Below are positions 46,740 through 58,701 of a DNA stretch of 64,000 nucleotides, one piece after another. The position numbers and the translations under genes are program-made. Within the stretch, counting starts at the first letter, position 1. Every line of letters starts with the position of its first letter. Below the pieces are notes generated by a model. It was not told the origin of the DNA. It saw nothing but the letters and a program-made list of their open reading frames with translations, and did not search any database. This stretch comes from Vigna angularis (taxonomy: Eukaryota; Streptophyta; Magnoliopsida; Fabales; Fabaceae), in contig NC_068975.1 of the NCBI RefSeq assembly GCF_016808095.1, positions 27,331,501-27,395,500 of the forward strand, in the 5' to 3' direction.

Positions 46740-48828
46740 CGTAGCTTCATTAGGGTCTGATAGTTTCCACTGAATCAACAATTGTTGCACTTCTATACCA
46801 TTCCGGAGGATGGTTCTGGCATCCAGAACCTGTTGAGGCTGAACAATAGGGCCAATTTCAGTTGTGGTAAGAGGTAATGGGAAATATGGTTTCTGTTGGT
46901 TACCGTAAAACTTCTTGAGCAATGAAATATGGAAAACAGAATGTATACGAGCCGATTCCGGTAATTCCAACTTGTAAGGCATCGAACCAATACGCGTCAC
47001 CACCTTAAAAGGGCCAAAAAATCGCATTCCCAAATTTTGATTCTTTTGGCGATAGAGTGTTGCCTATAAGGTTGTAATTTCACCAATGCTAAATCACCCA
47101 CTGCTAGTTGAACGTCTATCCTCTTCTTATCAGCTTGGAACTTCATATAATTCTGGGCTTTGAATAAGTTATCCTAAAGTTGCTATAAAAGTTTGTCTCT
47201 CTTGATTAAGGTTTCTTGCAGAGATGAAGGATCCTTAGAATGAATATGATAAGGAATAACCGAAGGGGCTTCTCGACCGAACACAGCCTTGAAAGGGCTC
47301 ATTGCAATACTGTGATGAAATGAGGAATTATACAAATATTGTGCCCAAGATAACATTGGATACCATGACTTAGGATTCTCATAAACAAAGCATCGTAAAT
47401 ACATCTCAAGAGTCTTGTTAAGGACCTCTGTCTGGCCATCACTTTGTGGGTGATAAGAAGAACTCATAGCTATGGTGGTGCCCTACGCTTTGAATAATTG
47501 TTGCCAGAAAGAGATAATAAAAACTTTGTCTTTATCAGACACAATAGATTTAGGAAAGCCATGGATTTTTGCAACATTGTTGATGAATGCATTTGCTACT
47601 GTTTTACTGTTAAATTCAGCTTTCAACGCAATAAAATAACCAAATTTGGAGAGACGATCTACCACTACCATAATTGTGGCATAGCCATTAGAAAAAGGTA
47701 GATGAGTAATGAAGTCCATTGCAATGTATTTCCAAATCTGTGTAGGGACAGGTAACGGTTGTAGTAAACCAGCAGGCAAAACCAGATCACTCTTCGCTTG
47801 CTGACATATGCTACAATTTTTTATGTAGGTTTTAATATCCTCATGCATTTTAGGCCAATAAAACTCAGTGCAAATTCTCGCAACAGTTTTAGTCCTGCTT
47901 GCATAACCCCGGTCTTGGTATCGTGAAATTCTTGAAGTATTTGTTGTCGCAAGGAAGAGCCTTTAGAAATCATCAGCTTCCCTTTCCTAAATACCAAACC
48001 ATCCTTTATTTCATACTTAGGATCAATTTTAACCCCTTGAGCATGCTGATTAAGTAACTCAAAGAGTGTGTTATCCTTCTTTGTTTCCTCTGCAACTTTA
48101 ATCAACCAGTTACTGGTAGGTTCTGACCAAGCCATAAACAAGCTCCTAGATAAAGCATCAGCAGGAACATTTTCTTTTCCAGGCTTATACTGAATAGTAA
48201 AGTCATAACCTAGAAATTTAGGTAATCATTGTTGTTGTTCAGGAGTTTGTAATGTTTGTTCCAATAATTCTTTAGGGCTCTTTTGGTCCATCCTTATAAT
48301 GAATTTATGGCTAAGTAAGTAATGCCGAAATTTAGCCAGTGCTTCTGTAATTGCGTAAAATTTCCTTGCATAGGTAGATTGTTTCTGCATTCTAGAAGAT
48401 AGCTTCTTGGAGAAATAGGCCACTGGATGGTGTGCTTGACTCAAAACAGCCCCGATACTGGAACCTGAAGCATCAGTCTCCAAAATAAAGGGTTCCTTGA
48501 AATTAGGAATGGCCAATACTGGTGCTGAAGTCATAGCTTGTTTGAGTTGCAGAAAAGCTTGCGAAGCTAATTCAGACCAATGAAAAGAATTTTTCTTCAA
48601 CAAATCCGTGAGTGGACCAGCCATAGACGCATAGTTCCTTATGAATCTTCTGTAGTAACCCATGAGGCCTAGAAACCCTCTGAGTTGTTTGAGAGACGTA
48701 GGTTGTGGCCAACTATTAATAGCTTCCAATTTTGAAGTCTCCATAGCAACTCCTGCTCCAGATAACACATGGCCCAAATAATCAATTTGGACAACTCCAA
48801 AAGAACATTTAGAGAGCTGAGCATAAAA
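46740..48828 (-). pseudogene. chromovirus pol remnant: RT end, RNase H, integrase, chromodomain
   Basis: Reading leftward from 48828, it has the end of reverse transcriptase (LSKCSFG...YLGHVLSG, then LRGFLGLMGYYRRFI) and RNase H (FILETDASGSSIGAVLSQ, VAYFSKKL). Next come a zinc-binding remnant (CSICQQAK) and the integrase core (MDFITHLP, IVSDKDKVF, YHPQSDGQTEVLN). It ends in a chromodomain-like tail (VLDARTILRNG, then a QWKL...EAT stretch). The breaks are visible: a stop where a tryptophan is usual at about 48226, a frame change near 47850, a stop before the YHPQSDGQTE block at about 47480, and stops near 47180. The N-terminal half of pol is missing. It is one decayed coding region. Confidence 0.88.
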
Positions 48829-49203
48829 CAGTGACCAACACAATACAAAAGAAAAGTGTGTTTAATAAAGTTTGAGTATGAGGTAATAAAAGAATGAAAA
48901 CGCCACTAAGCAGTAAATCACCAGGCCATGCGCAATCCAGAATCAACCTAAAGCAGAGAATGACAGAGGTATGAATAGAGAGTGACAGAGTAGAAAAGTT
49001 TGGAGCAGAATTTTTAGGAAGAGGAATCTTACCCACACCATGCATTCTCTCACGGTTGAAAATCCTTTAAAAGCATATTTGGTTTTCGGTGCCTCATGCT
49101 TTTTCTTCCTTCTTTAATTTCCTTATCACCCTCCACGTGTCTCTTGCCCATCTCCACCTGTCTCTTCTTCATAACCAACTTTCTCACGTTTTTATCTGTT
49201 ACA
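48826..49203 (-). repeat. 5' LTR of the chromovirus, inner end deleted
   Basis: It matches the 3' LTR from TGTAACAGATAAAAACG (minus strand) to '...ggtcactgtt'. There it runs straight into reverse-transcriptase coding sequence instead of its last ~20 bp and a primer-binding site. The deletion joint lies at about 48826-48830. Confidence 0.85.
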
Positions 49204-49208
49204 GTCTC

Positions 49209-50011
49209 AATCAAGAATGGTAAAGATACTCGAACCTATATCCTTGAAGACACCTTGGTTTAAGAGGAGCAAACATAAAAGACGTTTTTGTCTTCATTAT
49301 CATTTATCTTCCTTCTCGATCATTGTTTATCTTTTCCTTTTGTTTTTCTTTTCTTTCTATTAATGTAGTTTTTTTTTTCGTTTTGGTGTCATAGTTTGAT
49401 GGCATTATTATCTTTTCATGTTGGGGCAACACAACATTACATATTTATGTTGGTCTTAATCTATTGCATTTAGATGTCACAACCTTATTGTCTTGATTGT
49501 TAGTTTGCGTTTAAACAATTAGTTTTAGTCTTTCTCGTTCTTGGTCACGATCTTGCTTATATATGATCGAAACTTATTACTTTTATTTTATTTTTTATTT
49601 TTAATTGTTTTATACTTCAATTATCATATTAATCGAAACTTATTACAGCGCTTTGGTTGACAACGGAAGTCTAAACTCTCGTTCTTTTACCTTGCTGGAT
49701 ATGTTTTGGTGTATAAGCAAAATATAATGATTAAAACTAGTGCTTTTAAAGTCTTTCACGATATTAATCTCCTCAAGTTAATTGTTGAAGAAAATGTGAT
49801 TTCTGGTTAAATATAACTTGGAAAAAACATGTTTCCATTGGTCAATATTAACCCAAATAAAGTACTTGAAAAAAAAAAACTAACGCAAAAAACTTTTTAA
49901 CATAGCGAAACCGTATTTCTGTTCTGTTTTATGAATTCATACTAACACGATGAAACTATTATATTGATCTTTTTATACAAGAATAACACAGTAGAAACTT
50001 GTTTTTGTTAC

Positions 50012-50062
<51 letters not shown>

Positions 50063-51534
50063 ACTTTAATTCTGTTATCATAAATTTTTTAAAAAACATA
50101 TACAAATAAAACTTGTTTATGTCTGATGTATTTCTTCAAAAAATAAAAAATGATTTGAGAGAATTAAATATTCCTCTTTGGAATGGTTTATATTTCAACT
50201 TGATGGTTGAATTATCAATGTGTTCGAATAAGAAATTTTTAAATAATAACATGCTTCTATAAAAGAAATTAAAACATTTTATAACAAAATATTTTGAATG
50301 GATATATTGTTTAAAACAAATTTAAAGTTTATAGATGTATGATAGCAAATTCTTTATCATTAGAAATTTTTAAATTCCGAAGTGTAAATTTTTAAATTCC
50401 AACTTCACATTTCTTACATCTATATGTATTTCTTTTCATGTTTATCTGTGTGCTAGATTCCAGTTGAAGCGATGGTTTTCGATCTTAATTGGAGAGTTAT
50501 TCATTTAACACTATTCAACTTTCATTAGGTTTGTGTTTATGTGACATCATTTGTAACATAGTTATTTTAACATTTATCTTTTTTTATTAATGTCAAGTAG
50601 GATTTATTTCAAATCAAAGTCAACTAAAGTTATATTTGACAATATTGTCATGATTATTTTTGTATTGATGTATTAAAATTCATTAACATAAACCATTATT
50701 ATTGCTATGTTTTTTAATGAATATTGGAAGGAAAATTATTGTAAAAGAAAATAAGTTATGTAATTTTAAAATTTGTATTAGTAAGTTATGTAATTTTTTA
50801 GAATACATGTTACAGTTTTTTTCCTGAACTGAAGATTATTTTTCAGTTGATAATATTGAGAGATTTTTTAATAGTAATTAAAATTTCAACAAGTTCGAAT
50901 TATCTTATTTAGATAATTTTTTTTAGAAAATAAAACAATAAAAATAATTTAAAATTCAATATGTTTTAATTTTTTAAAAAATGCGAATTACTCTATCTTA
51001 ACTTGTAGGAAAGAGATTTTGGATAAATTCAAATATATGTATATGTTTATAATTACCATTCATTGAGTAAGAAGTACAACTGTGTGAGAATATGGTATCC
51101 AAGGGATAAAGGAATGAAAAATTAAAATTTTTCACGCGAATATAGATACAACTATTCTCTTTTTTAAGAGTGGGTACAAAAGCATCCATTATTTCCATTT
51201 TTTTTCACAAAGTTTTTATCCTTTAATTTAACAAATTTGTTAAAAATGTAAGTTAGCTTATATAGTTTTATAAACAAAAACTAGAATAATTATTATGACT
51301 TTTTTATATATAAAAATGTGTCAGTTAATGAAAGATATTTTTTAAAAAGAAAATAATTAATGTTATTTTAAATTTTAAAACAATATATAAATACAATAAA
51401 AAAATTCCTCTAAAATTTACAGATAAAATAGGAAAAGAAAACGTATATATAATTTGAAAATTTAATTAAAACATTGTCGGTGCTAAATTTTTTGGGCTAT
51501 GGGCCTAACAATTAATGGTATATGTTGGATCGGT
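49209..51534. other. AT-rich intergenic DNA with a (TA)n tract
   Basis: No gene was recognised. (TA)n occupies 50017-50058. The rest is low-complexity A/T DNA. Confidence 0.55.
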
Positions 51535-52130
51535 TAATTTTGGATCCGTACTTTCTTCTTGCACCTCCATATTTTCAAAATTCCAATTATATCTCTGTAA
51601 TTATATTTTCGGGTTGTGCAATCTTTAGATATTTTGGATTAGACGATTCGAATTCGAATTCGAAATTCAGAAATATAATTTTCATATATTTTAGGTTATA
51701 TAATTTGTGATGTAAATTTAAAAGACAATTCAAAATATAAATTACATTCTGAATTATAAGATTCGTAATGTATATTTATATTACGGATTATACATTTTAT
51801 AGTGAAATTTTTCGATATAGTTATAAAACAGAATGTGACTGGAAGTAGATAAAGAGTAGCCTAAGATACTCACCAGATTTCAATGCTTAATGCTGCCAAT
51901 AGTGTCGAGTTCAGTTTCAAATTCTTTAATGCATTAGGGACAGTGAGACTAACTAACTAAAACCATTGGTGGCATCAAAGGAGAAATGCACAGGAAATGA
52001 AGGGAGGAAGGACATCTTAGTGGCGTGGGATGAAAGGGATGAAGGGTATTAAAGACATTTCAATAACATAATGGGGGTGCAGAAAGAAAAAGTTGGGGTG
52101 CAGGAAAAAATGTCCAAATTCAGAACATGT
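51535..52130. mobile_element. possible inverted-end element upstream of GDSL gene 4
   Basis: The left stretch 'ttcttcttgcacctccat' is partly the reverse complement of right stretches 'gggggtgcagaaagaaaa' and 'tggggtgcaggaaaaaatg'. The inside contains short palindromes ('attcgaattcgaattcg' at about 51646) and repeated 'attataagattcgtaatgta / ttacggattatacattt' motifs. Borders and target duplication are uncertain. Confidence 0.35.
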
Positions 52131-52916
52131 AATTCGATAGTCACTTTTACAAAAGATAAAATGGTTATTTTGAAAATTTGGGAGGCTCATGAAGAAATTG
52201 AGGAGGTGGAGGAAGTGAAAACCTACTAATCTCCAGCTAACTATACTATGAACTATTAGTTGTGAGACATGAGTTGTCATAATTTAAATATATTATGATA
52301 AAAACATTTTTCTGTATTGTTTTTAACCTTAAACTTTAATGATGTATTTTTCATCTTCCATGAAAAGTAGCAACCCATAGCTTGAGCCACATGTCACGTG
52401 CCTATGAAAAAGTTCTTTAGAGTCAACTAGAAATCCACTAGGAGGAGCAGAATTCGTTGATGAAGCCATTGATGCATGGAAAGTTGCAAGCTGGCAAAAA
52501 GGTCTAAGGCGTTTTGAAAACAATCTTATCTGAAAACTCAAGTTCCACTCGTGACTGTAGCCACCACAATTCATCACCTATGTGACAACAATTATGCTGT
52601 TGAATATTAAAAGCATGCATCAACCCAAGGAAACATACCTCTTTTCACTTTTCGCTTTTTTCGTCTCTTTCTCATTCTTCATATAGAGCCTTGGGCGGCG
52701 GAAATAACTTCTCTTTGCATCTCCTCCATTCACCTCACATCACATGCCTCATGCACCTTTAGAACTATACAATCATTCAATTATTCAATCCCAATTTAAA
52801 TCCCACCTAAAAGTTGCCATGCAAAACCCAAAACCTATTTCTGCCTACTGCATACCCTGATAAAAAATCTCTCTTTTTTATTTACTTTTTACTTTGGAAG
52901 TAAATTATTTAACGGC
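52131..52916. other. upstream region of GDSL gene 4
   Basis: No gene was recognised. From about 52600 the sequence has promoter-like, less AT-extreme composition. Confidence 0.5.
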
Positions 52917-52924
52917 TATAAAAA
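52917..52924 (+). promoter_or_regulatory. TATA box of GDSL gene 4
   Basis: TATAAAAA lies 66 bp before the start codon, nearly the same spacing as in gene 1. Confidence 0.65.
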
Positions 52925-52989
52925 GCCATGATTCCAGTCTCACTGCATCGACATCAACATAGAATTTAAGGTTCATTATTTTCACCCCA

Positions 52990-54482
52990 ATGGCAGTTCC
53001 CTCAGGTTTTGTTGGCACCATGGTGGTGATACTTTTTGGTGTGGTTGTGTTATCTGGGGTCGTTGTCCCAGGGGTTGAGGCCAAGTCAAGGGCTTTCTTT
53101 GTGTTTGGAGATTCACTCGTTGACAGTGGTAACAACAATTACTTGGCCACCACTGCACGAGCTGATTCCCCTCCTTATGGCATTGACTATCCATCTCGCA
53201 AACCAACCGGTCGTTTTTCCAATGGCCGCAACATCCCTGATCTTATCAGTTAAGCACAATCTATGGTTTTTAAAAACAGTCTGCTTTTCTTTAATTATGC
53301 ACTTACGTGGTGATTAATCTAACGCATGCACTTAGTAATAACATGTTTTGTTGATTATCAGGTGAAGGAATGGGTGGTGAATCCGTGTTGCCATATTTGA
53401 GTCCACAGCTAAAAGGTGACAATCTTCTGAACGGAGCCAATTTCGCTTCCGCCGGAATTGGCATTCTTAACGACACTGGAGCTCAGTTTGTAAGTCTGTT
53501 GTTGTCTTGTTGTTGTAGTAATCATGGTCGAGTTACGTAAAATTTATTGTATAAACTTGCTGATCACTAGCTACTTGCAGCTGAACATAATCAGAATGTA
53601 TAGACAGTTGGACTACTTTGAAGAATACCAGCAACGAGTGTCCATTCTCATTGGAGTAGGACGAGCAAAGAAACTTGTGAACCAAGCATTGGTCCTCATC
53701 ACTGTTGGTGGCAACGATTTCGTGAACAATTACTACTTGGTACCTTATTCTGCAAGGTCTCGCCAGTTTTCGCTACAGGATTATGTCAAGTATCTCATTG
53801 TGGAGTACCGTAAACTCTTGATGGTAATCAAATCATTCTCGTGTATAAACTGACACACATGTTATAGCTTAGATTAATTTGTCGCAAATTGTTGCAGAGG
53901 CTATATGATCTGGGAGCTCGAAGAGTGCTCGTGACAGGAACTGGACCAATGGGTTGTGTTCCAGCAGAACTAGCCATGCGTGGAACAAATGGAGGATGTT
54001 CTGCTGAACTTCAACGAGCTGCATCACTCTACAACCCTCAACTACAACACATGATACAAGGACTCAACAAGAAAATTGGCAAAGATGTTTTTATCGCTGC
54101 AAATACAGCACGGATGCACAATGATTTCGTAAATAACCCTGCAGCATATGGTACTTGATTATTACTACATACAAGAAAAACTTTTATATTAATTGTTCTC
54201 TATATATATACATGCATATGTCAAATTGTATATTTTTGTTTTTGGGCAGGATTTACTACATCAAGAATTGCTTGTTGTGGGCAAGGACCGTACAACGGGA
54301 TTGGGTTATGCACACCACTCTCTAACTTGTGCCCAAACAGAAACTTGCATGCGTTTTGGGATCCATTCCACCCGACAGAAAAGGCGAACAGAATAATTGT
54401 GGAGCAGATTATGTCGGGTTCTAAACGATACATGAAACCAATGAACCTCAGCACCGTCCTAGCATTGGATGCTACAAAATGA
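52990..54482 (+). CDS. GDSL esterase/lipase, LTL1/cutin-synthase-like (tandem copy 4)
   Basis: This predicts a 371-aa protein from exons 52990-53248, 53362-53489, 53581-53823, 53898-54150 and 54250-54482. All introns are very short (74-113 bp), making it the most compact copy (1.5 kb). The signal peptide is long and valine-rich, ending near residue 31 (GVEA). Ser42, Gly118, Asn174, Asp332 and His335 complete the SGNH set. Local differences include [10 protein letters not shown] for [15 protein letters not shown] for TGIQF at the end of exon 2, LITVGGND for LITLGGND, and [13 protein letters not shown] for the Tyr form. None touches a catalytic residue. It is more diverged from copies 1-3 than copies 1 and 3 are from each other, by eye. 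Confidence 0.93.
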
Positions 54483-54789
54483 CAGCACTTATGATGTTTT
54501 CTTGTTATTGTTATAAACTTGTATCGATTATCAGGTGTTTTTGTTTTGTGTGTGCCATTGTCATAGTCTTTAGAGTTGTTATTTCACGAACAAATTATTC
54601 ATCAATTCAATAATTTACTCACAGTCTTCTTTTCTTTTTTCCTTAGCCTTTATCTTTTATAAATTAAACGTCAGTCTGCATACTAACATTATGATGACAA
54701 TTTCTTAATTAGTTAAGGTATTTCCAATGTAGCTTTAACTTACACAAAAACAGTTATCTATTTTTACGACTTCGTTTCTTAGTTAAAAG
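54483..54789. other. 3' flank of GDSL gene 4
   Basis: 3' untranslated region and flank. No gene was seen. Confidence 0.5.
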
Positions 54790-55075
54790 TATTAAAAAGA
54801 GGGATTTAAGCCTAACTCAATCCTACAAAATCAACTTGTAGGGTGAGGTTTGCACCAAATTATAAACTATGAATTGGTCTTATCTCTAGTCGATGTGGGA
54901 CTTTCAACACACCCCCTTCACGTCGAGGTATAGACATCTCGTGCGTGATAGTAGAAATTGAGTGGTCCAATAACGGTCCAATAGTGGGTGGAATAGAAGA
55001 ATAGAATGTCCACTTAAAATTCGTTAGATTGGCTCTAACCATGGCTCTGATATCATGTTAAGAAGTGGACAACGT
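54790..55075 (-). mobile_element. decayed retroelement-like repeat with primer-binding-like end
   Basis: The stretch 'aagcctaactcaatcctacaa', 'cttgtagggtgaggtttgc', 'gatgtgggactttcaacaca' and 'tggctctgatatcatgtt' is a text I associate with dispersed legume repeats. On the minus strand the last block resembles a TGGTATCAGAGCC-type primer-binding site. A shorter relic of the 'gtgagactttcaaaca' part is in intron 3 of GDSL gene 1 (about 27080-27184). The family name is not established. Confidence 0.45.
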
Positions 55076-57094
55076 TTAACATATTCCTTTAAATTTTCTT
55101 TTTTCAATTTAAAATTAGTAAATATTTCATTTAATTTAATATTTAATATATGTTAATATTTTAATATTTTAAAATATATTTTATTAAACTAAAACAAGTA
55201 AAAAATATTTAAAAAATTAAAATCAAAAAATGTAAAAGAATAAAATTAAAGAACTTAAAAAGGTCAAAAAATAATTCTAAATGGATTTTGAAATTTGTTG
55301 AAAAATGTAACAGATTTCAAAATTTGTTGAGAAATATAACAGAGTTTGAAAGTCAATCAATTTCTCAAATAGAGTAAGTTGGTTTTATGCTTCTTTCTTT
55401 GGTTTGTTTTGTTTCCCTTTGCATGCAAATTATTTGGAGTTACATGTGACATCAGAGTCATCTTTAAGAGTCTCTATTAATCAATGATCCTAATGGTATG
55501 TTTGATAGTGTTTTTGTTATTCGTATGAGCAAATAGAGTTTTTTTATGCTTTTGGAGATATTTTAGAACCTTTAAAGTTGTTTGGTCATCTGTCAAGTAA
55601 GGAAAGTGAGATACTTTAATAAGCATGAGTTGGATATTGCATTTGCTATGTTGAATTTCTATTGAATTGCATGGTATATTTGATTGTTTCAACTGAGTGT
55701 TGGTTTTGTTTGGACTCTGGTAATTGAGGAAACTAAGGATTTCACCATTTGATCAAGTTGATGTTCATTCTAACATTAAGAACTATTTTTAACTAAGCAT
55801 TGAGTCAGGAATAGCAATTTGATCATCTGAACAAGTCTTTTTTTCCCGAATCACATATTTGAAGTGATTGTTTTTTGATATGGTATTGAGCGAGAGTAAT
55901 GTGGCACTGAGTTCTAGTTTGATATTGCAAGTCTGGAAACAATTTTACTTTAGACGAGCGCCTACTTTTCCTGCTGAGTGACCATTTCTGCAAATGGTTT
56001 GGCATTAAGCGGTGGTACGTGTAGGGCACCATTAAGCAACATTTTTCACTACAAATCTAAAACCATTTTAAATCCAGTTCGATGAGTGAGCCATTTACGA
56101 GAAGAATGGCGTTGAGTGTCAGAGTTTTCGTTGAACACCAATTTAAATTCCATGTTTTTGGTTTTTTCCTTTGGTTGCTTGGTATTAATTTGTATAATTC
56201 TTAATGTTGTTCGTGCGTATAATGAGTATTTGCATATATATGACAACTTTTGATATGTTGATGTATCGTTTTGATATTGAAAGAATTTCAATGAGAAATT
56301 TTATGTCTCGGTAATGTTTAATGTATGTTTGACATATGAGAGTTTAGAAAGTAGATATCCTAATATATTACCTGTCATTCAACTTATATAGAGATGAATG
56401 GTGTGTAGGAGAGAATGACAGGAGGTCTTTACCTTAGACTTTTGTTCTTAGGCGTGAAAGATTTATCCTGTGAGTGTAGGGTGATAATTGCTATGTTTAT
56501 AACTCTATAGAGTATAAACACTATTACGAGTGCTCACCTATAGTGAAACTCTATGTCAAAACATGTATCCGAATAATTGAGTCTAAAATCAACATATGTA
56601 TGTTTTTAAGAGTTTCTAGTACTTTATAAATGTTGATACAATATATTTGGTATGATTAATAATTTGATAATATATTATTTTAACACTAGTTTATCTTATA
56701 TATTGTCTCTTTTGTTGTCTTTTGTGTTGTTTTTATGATGAATACTTTATTAGTGTGTAACGAATATGTGTTGAAACATATGATAAAAGACGTAATACTA
56801 TAAAATATTCTTGATAATCGTCTAATTATTATATGTTTATAATTTGAAACAATTTGTTTTAATTTTATTAATATTTTATTGTCTTGCTTTATTACTTGTA
56901 AACTAAAATTAAGACGTGACACTACGAATAAGTAAGTTTTTTTAAGAATATATTATATTATAATATATATATATATATAATATAATATAATATAATATGT
57001 GTATGTTTTCATCGTATAAAGTGACAACTTTTTAAAACATTGTTTAAAAGATCGAAAAACACGATTTGAAGTAAAATGTAAATTTAAAATGTTT

Positions 57095-57136
<42 letters not shown>

Positions 57137-57600
57137 CATTTTAATTAAGGCAAAAGAAAAACATAAAAGTGAAGAAAACAGAAAATATAATATTTAAATG
57201 AGTAAAAAAGAAAGTGGAAAGTTTATAAACTATTTAAGAAAGGGAAAAAATAGAAAAAATAAAATGAAATTATCTTCTCTATTATAATAGTATAAATTAA
57301 TACTATAGATATAGAAATAGATTCTCCTAAAACTGGAAAATCTCTACACAAGAGTTAGAAGTGAAATCTAATGCGTTTCTGTTATAAATTAAGACTATAC
57401 TTTAATGGATAATCATATTTGGGGTTTTGCATCTCATCCTTTTAGCATTTAAATAAAGATTTTTACATAGTTTTATCCTTGATATCATTCAATGGATTTG
57501 GATTAAATATGGGGATAATAATTATTGCAATCCAATATACCAAAAATTAATATTGCGTATCTAATTCAGTGGTGAAATTATTGACGTGATCCCTATCGAA
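55076..57600. other. intergenic DNA with possible old LTR sequence and AT microsatellites
   Basis: No gene was recognised. At 55860-56130 a motif of the type 'ggc(a/g)ttaag/gag(c/t)g' recurs in a less AT-rich stretch that continues to about 56620. It resembles the non-coding part of an LTR element, but no pair was found. 'taatataatataat' and (TA)n tracts lie at 56949-56998 and 57101-57134. Confidence 0.4.
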
Positions 57601-58169
57601 CAGGAAAAAATGAAACACAATCAATCTTCCATTTCAGCTTATATTTCTCTCAATCTATATCATTTTTAATATCTATATGTTTAGTATTTATTTATAAGCT
57701 GCAAGAACTTCATCGGATGTACCTTTCAGCAGCTATAATCAAAAGAACTGAAGTCAGTGATTCGAGCACATATTCTCTATGTACGTGTAACGTATCCCAT
57801 TTTGTTCTTGTTTTTATAACGTCAAGCATTATATTTGTGGGTGGAACTGTTTTCTTTCGAATGTAAATTTCTCGTTATAAGTAAATTGTATAGGATTTGT
57901 TGTTTGTTTTTCTAATCTCATGTTCAAGATATGTTAGAAATTTTATCTCAACTAAAAATAAGATGAATTTATTGTATAGTGTAATTCTCATTTTGTCATA
58001 TTATGAATTTGAATTAGATTTAAGATCCGATATGTTACATATACTTCAGATTTAAACTTCAGTTGATTCTCTAATTATGTTATATGCGTGAATTTATTGT
58101 AGTTGGATTTTTATCTCATGCATGTGTACGTGCACGTCATTTCCCTAATTTTTTCTGTTAATTAACACA

Positions 58170-58170
58170 G
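58170..58170 (+). other. possible 3' splice site of a 5'-leader intron of the response regulator
   Basis: A pyrimidine-rich stretch 'ttttttctgttaattaacacag' ends 24 bp before the start codon. No TATA box is evident close by, so a leader exon further upstream (57.6-58.1 kb) is plausible. Confidence 0.4.
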
Positions 58171-58194
58171 GCATAGTTAACTATCGGGAATACA

Positions 58195-58701
58195 ATGGAA
58201 TCAATGAAGCAGAGGAACAAAGGAGGAAGTACAAGGTCGAGAATTTCAGCACTGATTGTGGATGACGATGCTGTCATTCGGAAAATCCACATGATGATGT
58301 TGGCACGGTTATTTAACATGGACGCAAAAACGGTTAGTGATGGAAAGGAAGCAGTGGATCTGCATCGATGTGGGGCAAATTTTGACATAATTTTCATGGA
58401 CAAAGAAATGCCCATCATGGATGGTCACGAGGTACTACTACTATATATCATGATACTTTTATGTCACTAGGGTGCTTTAATATGATTATTTAATGGTGAT
58501 TATGGATGGTGTCTGAATTAGGCCACAAAAGAGCTACGTGGTATGGGTGTGAAGTGCTTGATTGTGGGAATTACTACGCGTGCTAATGGGAAAGATGGTG
58601 AAGAATTTTTTGCTGCAGGATCCAACTATTGCTTTGAAAAGCCTCTTGATCGAACAAAGATTGAACGAGTCTTGCAAGACCATCCCAATTTTACAACTTG
58701 A
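58195..58701 (+). CDS. type-C two-component response regulator (ARR22/ARR24-like)
   Basis: This is a stand-alone receiver domain of 138 aa, from exons 58195-58431 and 58522-58701 (GT-AG, phase 0). It has the acidic pocket IVDDDAVIR (Asp23-Asp25), the phospho-acceptor in FMDKEMP (Asp69), the conserved Thr pair in GITTRA (97-98) and Lys119 in EKPL. No DNA-binding or kinase domain follows. FMDKEMPIMDG is typical of plant type-C regulators, which accept or remove phosphate from AHP phosphotransfer proteins in cytokinin-type relays and are often expressed in reproductive tissue. The first ATG is at 58195; Met4 at 58204 is an alternative start. The intron position after GHE is usual for plant receivers. 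Substrate and expression cannot be read here. Confidence 0.9.

Larger units (their letters stand above)
46262..49203 (-). mobile_element. internally deleted Ty3/gypsy chromovirus with two LTRs
   Basis: Near-identical long repeats lie at 46262-46659 (3' LTR) and about 48826-49203 (5' LTR). The flanking pentamers GTCTA (46257-46261) and GTCTC (49204-49208) differ by one base and look like the target duplication. A purine tract (ggaaggcaaggataa on the minus strand) directly precedes the 3' LTR. The inside encodes the second half of pol, ending in a chromodomain. One deletion removes the end of the 5' LTR, the primer-binding site, gag, protease and the first part of reverse transcriptase. The element cannot be autonomous. 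It also has point stops and a frame change. Confidence 0.9.

Noticed and set aside
48809..49045. Open frame of 78 codons repeated at 46259-46492
   Set aside because: The repetition comes from the two LTRs of the chromovirus; the frame is within LTR sequence and not a gene.
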